DNA of 34,515 nt from Lachnospiraceae bacterium V9D3004. Its GTDB lineage: Bacteria; Bacillota; Clostridia; Lachnospirales; Lachnospiraceae. The notes beneath the pieces were generated by a model. It was not told where the DNA came from, searched no databases, and saw only the letters and a list, made by a program, of their open reading frames with translations. The translations under genes and the position numbers were made by a program. Where the stretch lies: assembly GCA_000621985.1 (NCBI GenBank), contig KK211381.1, forward strand, positions 1-34,515, written 5' to 3'. How positions within the stretch are numbered: position 1 is the first letter of the stretch; every line of letters starts with the position of its first letter. This document shows, piece by piece, positions 6,533-13,723 of the stretch.

Positions 6533-8650
6533 ATGTTAAAAGAAGAACAGGGTAATCTGTCAATTGATTCAGAGAATATTTTTCCTATTATTAAGAAATG
6601 GCTTTATTCCGATCATGATATATTCGTAAGAGAGCTTGTGTCAAACGGATGTGATGCCATCACAAAGCTCAAGAAACTCGAAGTGATCGGTGAGTATGAT
6701 TTTCCGGATGATTACAAGCCGGCAATTACCGTAACGGTAAATCCTGAAGATAAGACAATATCATTTGAAGATAACGGTATCGGTATGACTGCAGATGAAG
6801 TTAAGGAATATATCAACCGTATTGCTTTTTCGGGTGCCGCTGATTTCCTTGAGAAATATAAGGATAAGACGAATGAGGAACAGATAATCGGTCATTTCGG
6901 ACTTGGTTTCTATTCGGCATTCATGGTTGCCGATACGGTTACAATAGACACTCTTTCTCACAGTGAAGGTGCAGAACCGGTATTGTGGGAATCTGAAGGC
7001 GGAATGGAATTCTCAATGAAGGAGGGTGAACGTAAGACTCCGGGAACTCTTATCACACTTCATCTTAATGAGGACAGCACGGAATTCTCCAATGAGTACA
7101 GGGTAAGAGAGGTTCTTGAGAAATATTGTTCATTTATGCCTGTAGAGATATTCCTTCACAAGAAAAATGAAGAACAGCAGTATGAGACTATCGATGCGGC
7201 TGACATCAGGGAAGATGATGTGGTTGTTGAGCGTATTGTTGAAGAAGCCAAGACAGAAGAACGCGAGAAGGAAGACGGAACGAAAGAAACCGTTGAGATA
7301 TCACCTCGCAAAGAGAAGGCAAAGATCAACAAGCGTCCCGTATCATTGAGTGATACGAATCCGCTCTGGGCTAAGCATCCTAACGATGTGACGGATGATG
7401 AATACAAGGATTTCTATCGCAAAGTATTCCGTGATTATAAAGAGCCGTTATTCTGGATACATCTTAATATGGATTATCCGTTCAATCTTAAGGGAATATT
7501 GTACTTCCCCAAGCTTAATACCGAGTATGACAACCTTGAAGGTGTTATCAAATTATATAATAATCAGGTATTCATCGCTGATAATATTAAGGAAGTCATT
7601 CCCGAATTCCTTATGCTCCTTAAGGGAGTTATAGATTGCCCGGATCTGCCGCTCAACGTATCAAGAAGCGCACTTCAGAATGATGGATTTGTTAAGAAAA
7701 TATCTGATTATATTACCAAGAAAGTGGCTGATAAGCTGTCGGGAATGTATAAGGTTGACCGCGAGAATTACGAAAAGTTCTGGGATGATATAAGTCCGTT
7801 CATTAAGTACGGATGTCTTAAGGATGATAAGTTCAGAGATAAGATGAAAGACTATATCATATTCAGAAATCTTGATGATAAGTTCATAACACTGCCTGAA
7901 TATATTGAGAATGCTTATGGTAAGGCTGACGCAGAAGCTACTGATGAAGATGGCAACAAGGTTGAGGCAGAAGTAGTTGACGAGACAGATGTAGAAAAGG
8001 ATGAGGACGTAGATTCTTCTGAAGATAAGGAAGAAAAGAAGAACACTGTATATTATGTGACCGATATGGTTCAGCAGAGCCAGTATATCAATATGTTCCG
8101 TGAGCAGAATATGGATGCTCTTGTTCTTAAACACAGTATTGACCAGCCATTTATCCAGCAGCTCGAACAGCAGGATCAGACCGTTAAATTCATGAGAATA
8201 GACGCTGATGTTACCGAGTCAATGGAAGAGGAAGCATCCGGTGAAGAATGGGAGAATGAGACAAAAGAGCTTACAGAGATATTCAAGAAAGCCATCGACA
8301 ATGACAAGCTTCAGGTTGAAGTTAAAAAACTGAAGAACGAGAAGCTTGCATCAATGGTAACATTATCCGAGGAAACAAGACGTATGCAGGATATGATGAA
8401 GATGTATGCTGCAGGCGGAATGGGAGCAGGAATGGAGGATATGTTCGCAGGTGGTGAGACTCTTATCCTCAATGCCAATAATGACCTCGTAAAATACATC
8501 CTTGAACATAAAGATGGAGAGAATACGGATATGTTCTGTAAACAGCTTTATGATCTTGCAATGATCAGTCACAGACCGCTTGCTTCGGAAGCTATGACGG
8601 AATTTGTTGCAAGAAGCAATGAGATCATGATGTTACTGGCTGATAGGTAA
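6533..8650 (+). CDS. htpG: Hsp90-family chaperone HtpG
   Basis: A 705-residue cytosolic ATP-dependent chaperone. The GHKL ATPase domain shows NGCDAI, DNGIGM and GHFGLGFYSAFMVAD. The middle domain has PLNVSRSALQND. The C-terminal dimerisation domain ends with SNEIMMLLADR. The ATG at 6533 follows GGGAG at good spacing; the open frame upstream has no such site. It is longer than the roughly 625-residue E. coli protein because of two charged segments. One lies between the N and middle domains (about residues 217-265, rich in Glu, Lys and Arg, recalling the eukaryotic Hsp90 linker). The other is an acidic insert at about 464-504. Regulation by CIRCE/HrcA is indicated directly upstream. Confidence 0.97.
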   Translation: MLKEEQGNLSIDSENIFPIIKKWLYSDHDIFVRELVSNGCDAITKLKKLEVIGEYDFPDDYKPAITVTVNPEDKTISFEDNGIGMTADEVKEYINRIAFSGAADFLEKYKDKTNEEQIIGHFGLGFYSAFMVADTVTIDTLSHSEGAEPVLWESEGGMEFSMKEGERKTPGTLITLHLNEDSTEFSNEYRVREVLEKYCSFMPVEIFLHKKNEEQQYETIDAADIREDDVVVERIVEEAKTEEREKEDGTKETVEISPRKEKAKINKRPVSLSDTNPLWAKHPNDVTDDEYKDFYRKVFRDYKEPLFWIHLNMDYPFNLKGILYFPKLNTEYDNLEGVIKLYNNQVFIADNIKEVIPEFLMLLKGVIDCPDLPLNVSRSALQNDGFVKKISDYITKKVADKLSGMYKVDRENYEKFWDDISPFIKYGCLKDDKFRDKMKDYIIFRNLDDKFITLPEYIENAYGKADAEATDEDGNKVEAEVVDETDVEKDEDVDSSEDKEEKKNTVYYVTDMVQQSQYINMFREQNMDALVLKHSIDQPFIQQLEQQDQTVKFMRIDADVTESMEEEASGEEWENETKELTEIFKKAIDNDKLQVEVKKLKNEKLASMVTLSEETRRMQDMMKMYAAGGMGAGMEDMFAGGETLILNANNDLVKYILEHKDGENTDMFCKQLYDLAMISHRPLASEAMTEFVARSNEIMMLLADR

Positions 8651-8679
8651 TTAAACACCGGTATCCATTATAATCAGTA

Positions 8680-8707
8680 TTGAGGCACTGTTGAATCTGG
8701 TTATATA
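8680..8707 (+). promoter_or_regulatory. Promoter of the structured RNA gene
   Basis: TTGAGG (8680-8685), 16 bases, TATATA (8702-8707). It is followed within about 7 bases by the first paired segment of the RNA. Moderate match only. Confidence 0.45.
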
Positions 8708-8713
8708 TGTTGG

Positions 8714-8871
8714 TTCTATCGGAAAATGCAGTTATAGTGAAGTACCTACCCTGTAAGTAACTGCCATGCTTGAATGAGCAGACCTACCACGGGAGAGAGG
8801 GAATATGGAGCACTATGTGAAGAATATTGATAAGTACGTCGTTGTTTTGTATGAACACGGCGTACTTTTAT
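8714..8871 (+). ncRNA. Structured noncoding RNA with its own terminator (6S-like candidate)
   Basis: No plausible ORF lies here. Pairings visible are TATC (8717-8720) with GATA (about 8828-8831), ATAGTG (8734-8739) with CACTAT (8811-8816), CCTGT with ACGGG, and CTGC (8761-8764) with GCAG (8778-8781). GCAGTTA (8728-8734) can alternatively pair with TAACTGC (8758-8764), so the RNA can switch between folds. It ends in an 11-bp terminator stem (8832-8842 with 8857-8867) plus a T tract. Length of about 158 nt, an independent promoter, a long rod with internal loops and an alternative hairpin are reminiscent of 6S RNA, but I cannot confirm the family from memory. Confidence 0.6.
8832..8871 (+). terminator. 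Terminator of the structured RNA gene
   Basis: AAGTACGTCGT pairs with ACGGCGTACTT (one G-T wobble) across a 14-base loop, followed by TTTTATAT. Confidence 0.75.
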
Positions 8872-8951
8872 ATAGTGAGGAATGTTTGCAAAACAAAATT
8901 CTTTGTTCGATCCAAACAGGACAAAAAAGATACACATTTATGTGTTAGAAT

Positions 8952-9018
8952 ACGGTTCATAGTCAGAATTATCCATGTGGGCATTGGACGAAAGTGACGA
9001 TGAACCGTGGATCTGAAC
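8952..9018 (+). ncRNA. Putative pseudoknot RNA motif, copy 1
   Basis: CGGTT (8953-8957) pairs with AACCG (9003-9007). TCAG (8963-8966) pairs with CTGA (9013-9016), crossing the first stem. CATTG (8982-8986) and CGATG (8998-9002) form an inner hairpin with loop GACGAAAGTGA. The same order of elements, with compensating base changes, occurs at 18105-18168. It lies in the leader of the membrane-protein gene at 9047, so it could be a cis-regulatory element. No known riboswitch consensus that I can recall fits. Confidence 0.5.
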
Positions 9019-9046
9019 ACTTAAAAATTTTGTAAGGGTGAGAAAA

Positions 9047-9679
9047 ATGATTGGAATAATACTTATTATGGCAGGACTTCTACTTAGTGCAGTGGATATT
9101 CCGTTATTTACTCTGGCAGTGTATCCGGATTATAAGATGATATATGATGATCCGCAGCTGGGTGAGGTTATTCAGGAATATGTGACCGGCAATATGCTCG
9201 GAACCGATCTGCGGTTTGACATAATGTCAGATCTTTTGGGATATTTGCTTATGCTTATTGGTGCCATACTTTTGATCAGATATAATAAGTCATTTATAAA
9301 AGTACTTCTTCCGATCGTGGTAACAGCAGTATTGTATGCCATTGTGAAAGTAAGTCCTTTTGTTATAGCGCCGGAGAATCTGGTGGTATGTGCCCTGGCA
9401 CTGTCATTTATTCAGATGGTACTTGGAATATTCATAGAGAGAGCGCTTGTATATGATGTTGCCAGGTCAACAAGTGATCTTCCGAATGAGAGAGATATTG
9501 TACTTATGAAGTTCGGCTGGATCGGCGCCGCCCTTTGTGAAGCATTTTTGTATTTTATTATTCTTGTGGGACTGGCTGAAGGAATAATAATTGTGTATAT
9601 GGTTGTGAGAGCAGGGTTTATGATATTCTGTATCGACAGAATGTTCAGATGCAGGCACTACCTTCACAAACAGGCGTGA
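9047..9679 (+). CDS. Multi-pass membrane protein of unknown function
   Basis: A 210-residue hydrophobic protein with about five or six membrane spans (roughly residues 4-26, 60-80, 88-108, 112-132, 158-190) and a short basic C-terminus. The ATG at 9047 is preferred over the GTG at 9038 because AAGGGTG (9034-9040) is a correctly spaced ribosome binding site for it. I recognise no family motif. Its leader contains the pseudoknot motif copy 1, and a dispersed palindromic repeat starts three bases after its stop. Confidence 0.75.
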   Translation: MIGIILIMAGLLLSAVDIPLFTLAVYPDYKMIYDDPQLGEVIQEYVTGNMLGTDLRFDIMSDLLGYLLMLIGAILLIRYNKSFIKVLLPIVVTAVLYAIVKVSPFVIAPENLVVCALALSFIQMVLGIFIERALVYDVARSTSDLPNERDIVLMKFGWIGAALCEAFLYFIILVGLAEGIIIVYMVVRAGFMIFCIDRMFRCRHYLHKQA

Positions 9680-9681
9680 GG

Positions 9682-9725
9682 CTGTTTGAGCGAAGCGAGT
9701 TTTGAAAAGCCGAAAAACTTATACC
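9682..9725 (-). repeat. Dispersed 44-bp repeat, inverted copy of 2551-2594
   Basis: The reverse complement matches 2551-2594 at 41 of 44 positions, differing only in the loop-side part (CGCTTCGCTCAAACAG versus CGCAGCGCTCAGACAG). Here only one half of the larger palindrome is obvious. It begins immediately after a stop codon. Confidence 0.7.
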
Positions 9726-9754
9726 ATACATCTCGCACGATATAACATAACCAC

Positions 9755-9938
9755 ATTCGCAGGGGCCTCCCCGTAGGCCACAGCCCATCTGCTTCGCAGA
9801 TGTCGCTGCTACGCAGCTTATGGCTGTGGCTACAGGGGGAGGTTCCTGCTTCGCAGGAACCCTCTACAGACATATAAAGACAGATTCTTACATGCAAGCA
9901 TGACGAATCTGTCTTATGTGTCTGTAGCCCCTGCGAAT
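9755..9938. repeat. 184-bp multibranched palindromic element
   Basis: A perfect 12-bp outer stem, ATTCGCAGGGGC (9755-9766) with GCCCCTGCGAAT (9927-9938), encloses three domains. Domain one is a stem of about 22 bp with two single-base bulges (9766-9788 with 9820-9842), carrying hairpins CATCTGC-TTC-GCAGATG (9786-9802) and GCTGC-TAC-GCAGC (9805-9817). Domain two is hairpin GGTTCCTG-CTTCG-CAGGAACC, 9841-9861. Domain three is a long stem: CTACAGACA with TGTCTGTAG and AAGACAGATTC with GAATCTGTCTT. The element sits between convergent genes. It may be a mobile palindromic unit, a structured RNA or a bidirectional transcription stop. No ORF is credible. Confidence 0.75.
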
Positions 9939-9950
9939 AGTAACGCTTTT

Positions 9951-12812
9951 TTAAGTATACTCCTCTATAAAGCGCTCTGCGCAGAGCTTTACTTCTTTCA
10001 GGTATTCGTAATAGTCGGGCAGGAGAGGGCGGATGCCTTCGACATTGTCACTTTTGCCCATCATCTCAAGTTCCAGTGAACGTGTGGTAAGATCGTTTGC
10101 AGATACTATTGCAGCGAGGCCTTTGAGGCCGTGAACTTCGATGACGAATGTTTTCATGTCATCAGGGAAAGTGCGCTGCAGAATATCTGCTTTCTCCGGT
10201 ATGGTATTACAGAAATTACGCAAGGTTTTGAGGTATATCGGCATTGAACCAATTCTTTCAAGTCCTTCATTAAAGTTGATTATGGACTTGTCATCATATT
10301 CATGGTCAAGTTCGGGAGTGACAGGTGAGAATTCGATCGCATTCTCGGTGTTGGCCGGTTTGAGCCATTTGTACAGAAGCTCATGAAGCACACCTGTTTC
10401 AAGTGGTTTGGGGATAAAGTCGTCGAATCCCATATCGGTGAACATCTTGCGCGCACCTGTTGCGGCGTTGGCTGTAAGAGCAACGACCGGTATGGTTTTG
10501 TATGCGGGATAGTTGTCTCTTATCGCATTCATTGTCTCTTCGCCATCCATACCGGGCATCATATGATCCATGAAAATAAGATCATAATGTTTCTTGCCCG
10601 CCATGTCCAAAGCCTTTTCTCCGGAGTCGGCAAGATCGATATTCATCTTGTAAGGTTCCAGTATTCCCATAGTTACCTGAAGGTTCATGTTGTTATCATC
10701 AACAATAAGAATGTTCTTCTCAGGCATTGGATATATAATATACGAATTCCATGAAGCATTGCGGTGGAGCGGTTGTCTGCGCCCCGTCAGATATGTACAC
10801 AGCTGAATCGGAAACAGCGGTACAAGGATCGTGTTCTTTACATTGATCGTTTCGGCGCTGTTATGAACAAGAGAGATGAGAGTTGTATCTTTGTTATCAC
10901 CCATTTCTTCGCTCAACATCTGAATCGTATTGCTGTCGGCAATAATATATTTATAATGATTTTCACCAAGAAGATTACTGAATTCAAAATTGTCATCAGT
11001 GATCATGTAATTGATGAACATTTCATCAAGACAAGAAGAATAATAATCACGAAGCAGGCTTGATTTTTCCAATATGATAATGTTGTCGTTTTCCGAAGGA
11101 CTCTTGTATTCGGGAAGCAGTGACTCGCTTTCGGATGAATCGTCGGATTGTTGTTTTATGATGATTGTGAATTCAGAGCCTTTGCCGTATTCGGAAGAAA
11201 CAAGAATATCACCACCCATAAGAATGGCAAATTGTTTTGCGATTCCAAGTCCAAGACCTGTTCCTTCCACGTTCTTATTCAGATTCGAATCAAATCGTGT
11301 ATATTGATCGAATAATTTACCAATATTTTCCTTCTTTATCCCGATTCCCGTATCGGTGATCCTGAACAGTAACTGCAGAACATTTTCACTGTCGTTAATA
11401 CAATCGATGGTGAGCGTGATGCTGCCTTTCTGGGTATATTTTACGGCGTTACTTATAATATTATTCAGGATCTGTCTTACCCTTGTCATATCACCGATAA
11501 CATATCTCGGAACATAAGGAGATATCTTAACAATGAATTCGACAGGTTTATTGTCAAGTCTGACTGTTGCTACCGTGGTAATGTCGTATATAAGCGATTC
11601 AAGATCGTATTTTTCAGTAACAAGTTCAAAGCGGTCCGACTGAAGTTTGGAATAATCAAGAATATCATTGATCATGGCAAGAAGATGCTTTCCGGCATCG
11701 GTGATATACATAACTTCGCGGATCTGACCGGCTGTCAGTTCGGAACGTGACAGTATCTCGCTTATACCGATTATGGTATTGAGTGGAGTTCTTAATTCAT
11801 GACTCATACTTGCAATAAATGTTCCGCGGGTCTGCTCAACACGTTTTTCGGTCTTGTCACGCATTGTCGGGATGATCAGAATCGATACTTCAAGTATCAG
11901 GATCATGATGAATAACGCGGTAAATAATATAAAATGAATCCGGTAGTCCGACATATCGACCTTGAATGATTCATTATTGATACTTGTATATATGATCCAG
12001 TCTTTGAAGAATTTTGTTGTCTTTTTAATATACTGGTCATTTTCGTTGGTTTCATATAACAGTGTTGATTCATTGTTTGATGTAGGTGTAAACTGAAGAG
12101 ATTCTGCCTGATTTTCAATGAGCTCCTTAAGAGGGATCGACATAGAATTCTGACGATGCGGATTTTTGGTAAATGTAATTACTTTGTTGTCCGAATCACA
12201 CAGTACGAGCTGGTACAGGTTTGGATTAAGCGTTATTGAAGTCATCAGTAATTCGGGTTTCATGATCTTACATACTGCACCTGACGGGATGTCACTTCCG
12301 ATATTGCTTATTGGACTTGAGAACATAATGAATCTGTTGCTGCCCTGAATATCCACATCAGTGTACAGAAGTCCGGCATATGAAAGACCGTTCATTGCTT
12401 TGGTATAAAAGCCCGTATTTCTAATGTTGACGGAACTGTCGCTGTTGATAATGGTCAGCTTTCCTTCGAAATTGATAATACCGAAGAGAGAGTTCATCTT
12501 GAGAGAGCATTCTTCAAGATAACGTATACGGTCTTCCTGCGATGGGATATAGTTAAATGAACTGGCAACAGAAGCTATCTCGCTGTCATAATAATTCAGA
12601 TCGGACAGGATCTGATCGTAAACATGATCAGACAGGTCGTTGAGCATGCTGAGATTGCCGGCATTAAGGTCATTTTTCAAAGAATCGGAAAGGTTGTTAT
12701 ACACGCGTACGCTAATAATTATGGTAAAAATGATAACACTAAGGGAAATAATATTGTGAATACGTCGCTTTTTGAGCGCTTTATTATCCGGCATACTGCT
12801 AAACCCTGACAT
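9951..12812 (-). CDS. Hybrid sensor histidine kinase (HisKA-HATPase-REC-HPt)
   Basis: A 953-residue membrane sensor that should autophosphorylate and pass phosphate His-Asp-His. A membrane span at about 20-40 and a second at about 293-318 enclose an extracytoplasmic sensor region with Cache-like character. HisKA has SHELRTPLN with His338. HATPase has NIISNAVKYT, DTGIGI and GTGLGLGIAK. A degenerate receiver-like stretch follows at about 580-700. A true receiver has VDDNNMN and FMDHMMPG with Asp749. The C-terminal HPt has EVHGLKGLAA with His894. I choose ATG 12812 because GGAGG lies 7 bases upstream; the longer frame to 12848 has no site. No response regulator with an output domain is adjacent, so the phosphate acceptor is elsewhere. 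Confidence 0.93.
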   Translation of the reverse strand: MSGFSSMPDNKALKKRRIHNIISLSVIIFTIIISVRVYNNLSDSLKNDLNAGNLSMLNDLSDHVYDQILSDLNYYDSEIASVASSFNYIPSQEDRIRYLEECSLKMNSLFGIINFEGKLTIINSDSSVNIRNTGFYTKAMNGLSYAGLLYTDVDIQGSNRFIMFSSPISNIGSDIPSGAVCKIMKPELLMTSITLNPNLYQLVLCDSDNKVITFTKNPHRQNSMSIPLKELIENQAESLQFTPTSNNESTLLYETNENDQYIKKTTKFFKDWIIYTSINNESFKVDMSDYRIHFILFTALFIMILILEVSILIIPTMRDKTEKRVEQTRGTFIASMSHELRTPLNTIIGISEILSRSELTAGQIREVMYITDAGKHLLAMINDILDYSKLQSDRFELVTEKYDLESLIYDITTVATVRLDNKPVEFIVKISPYVPRYVIGDMTRVRQILNNIISNAVKYTQKGSITLTIDCINDSENVLQLLFRITDTGIGIKKENIGKLFDQYTRFDSNLNKNVEGTGLGLGIAKQFAILMGGDILVSSEYGKGSEFTIIIKQQSDDSSESESLLPEYKSPSENDNIIILEKSSLLRDYYSSCLDEMFINYMITDDNFEFSNLLGENHYKYIIADSNTIQMLSEEMGDNKDTTLISLVHNSAETINVKNTILVPLFPIQLCTYLTGRRQPLHRNASWNSYIIYPMPEKNILIVDDNNMNLQVTMGILEPYKMNIDLADSGEKALDMAGKKHYDLIFMDHMMPGMDGEETMNAIRDNYPAYKTIPVVALTANAATGARKMFTDMGFDDFIPKPLETGVLHELLYKWLKPANTENAIEFSPVTPELDHEYDDKSIINFNEGLERIGSMPIYLKTLRNFCNTIPEKADILQRTFPDDMKTFVIEVHGLKGLAAIVSANDLTTRSLELEMMGKSDNVEGIRPLLPDYYEYLKEVKLCAERFIEEYT

Positions 12813-12883
12813 GGCACACCCTCCCTGAAAACCTTTGGATAATAACACTAGTATAGCATAAATACAATAAATATCAAATATTG

Positions 12884-12913
12884 TTGGAATTATTTGAATG
12901 ATTGCGATATAAT
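12884..12913 (+). promoter_or_regulatory. Promoter of the M15 peptidase gene
   Basis: TTGGAA (12884-12889), 18 bases, TATAAT (12908-12913). It is divergent from the histidine kinase gene. Confidence 0.6.
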
Positions 12914-12920
12914 GAAGTGT

Positions 12921-12940
12921 ACGGGTAACATTTTACCCGT
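12921..12940. promoter_or_regulatory. Perfect inverted repeat at the expected transcript start
   Basis: ACGGGTAA-CATT-TTACCCGT is an 8-bp perfect stem with a 4-base loop placed 7 bases after the -10 box. It could be an operator or a 5' hairpin that stabilises the mRNA. Confidence 0.45.
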
Positions 12941-12965
12941 GGTAAGAAGCTTAATGAGGTAGATA

Positions 12966-13688
12966 ATGATGAGACGTAAAAGTGCTTATATATGTACACT
13001 GGCAGCGCTCTTTGCAATTGGGATCGCCTGTTTCACTGCAAAAGCAGATGCTGCATATGAATATGAAGACGGCTTTAGCTATTCGAAGATAACAAAAGAT
13101 ATAAAAGAGAAGATAACGGGCAGTTCGTATAAGAAGAATCCGGACATAACCCTTGATGATCTGAGATACGTTCGTGTGAAGTATTATAACTATAAAGGTA
13201 AGGAAAAAGAAGGAGAGCTTATTGTTAATAAGCTGGTTGCCAAAGATGTTGTCAAGATATTTTACGAATTGTATGAGATCGAATATCCGATACGGCAGAT
13301 GAAGCTTATAGATGAATATGATGCCGATGACAACAGATCAATGGAGGCTGACAACACGTCCTGCTTTAATTACAGGAAGATCGCAGGGTCAACGAATCTG
13401 TCCATGCACGCGCTCGGACTTGCGATAGATATCAATCCGAAGATCAATCCTTGTGTCGGAGGAGCACATGGAATACTTCCCGCCAACGGAAGTCTCTATA
13501 AGGAACGGGATGTTAAGAAATGTAAAGGCAAATATAAGGATATGATGATACATAAGAATGATGAAGCATACAAAATATTCAAAAAGTATGGTTTCTCATG
13601 GGGAGGAAACTGGAAGAATATGAAGGATTACCAGCATTTTTATAAGGTGCCTAAGAAATACCGTGACAGCGGCAGATATGAATGGTAG
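12966..13688 (+). CDS. Secreted M15-family peptidase (D-alanyl-D-alanine carboxypeptidase-like)
   Basis: A 240-residue exported protein. The N-terminus has a basic start, a hydrophobic core and ADA as a likely signal-peptidase site near residue 30. The C-terminal half carries the M15 zinc site: SMHALGLAIDIN with His148 and Asp155, and QHFY with His224. Such enzymes trim peptide cross-links or stems in peptidoglycan. GAGGT precedes the ATG; ATG 12966 and 12969 are both possible. Its promoter and a 5' hairpin are visible upstream. The next gene starts 35 bases after the stop on the same strand, so they are likely co-transcribed. Confidence 0.88.
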   Translation: MMRRKSAYICTLAALFAIGIACFTAKADAAYEYEDGFSYSKITKDIKEKITGSSYKKNPDITLDDLRYVRVKYYNYKGKEKEGELIVNKLVAKDVVKIFYELYEIEYPIRQMKLIDEYDADDNRSMEADNTSCFNYRKIAGSTNLSMHALGLAIDINPKINPCVGGAHGILPANGSLYKERDVKKCKGKYKDMMIHKNDEAYKIFKKYGFSWGGNWKNMKDYQHFYKVPKKYRDSGRYEW

Positions 13689-13723
13689 ATCCGTGAATAT
13701 ATAATAGATGGAGAGTGATTATT

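Noticed and set aside
8746-8937. 63-codon minus-strand frame opposite the RNA gene
   Set aside because: It has no ribosome binding site, runs through the terminator hairpin and looks compositionally random.
8952-9018. Self-cleaving ribozyme (hammerhead or HDV-like) as explanation for the pseudoknot motif
   Set aside because: The hammerhead core CUGANGA...GAAA is not in order, and the HDV double pseudoknot with its P1-adjacent cleavage site is not seen.
9664-9897. 77-codon minus-strand frame across the repeat and palindrome
   Set aside because: It is an accident of GC-rich hairpins; its sequence is mostly palindrome arms and there is no ribosome binding site.
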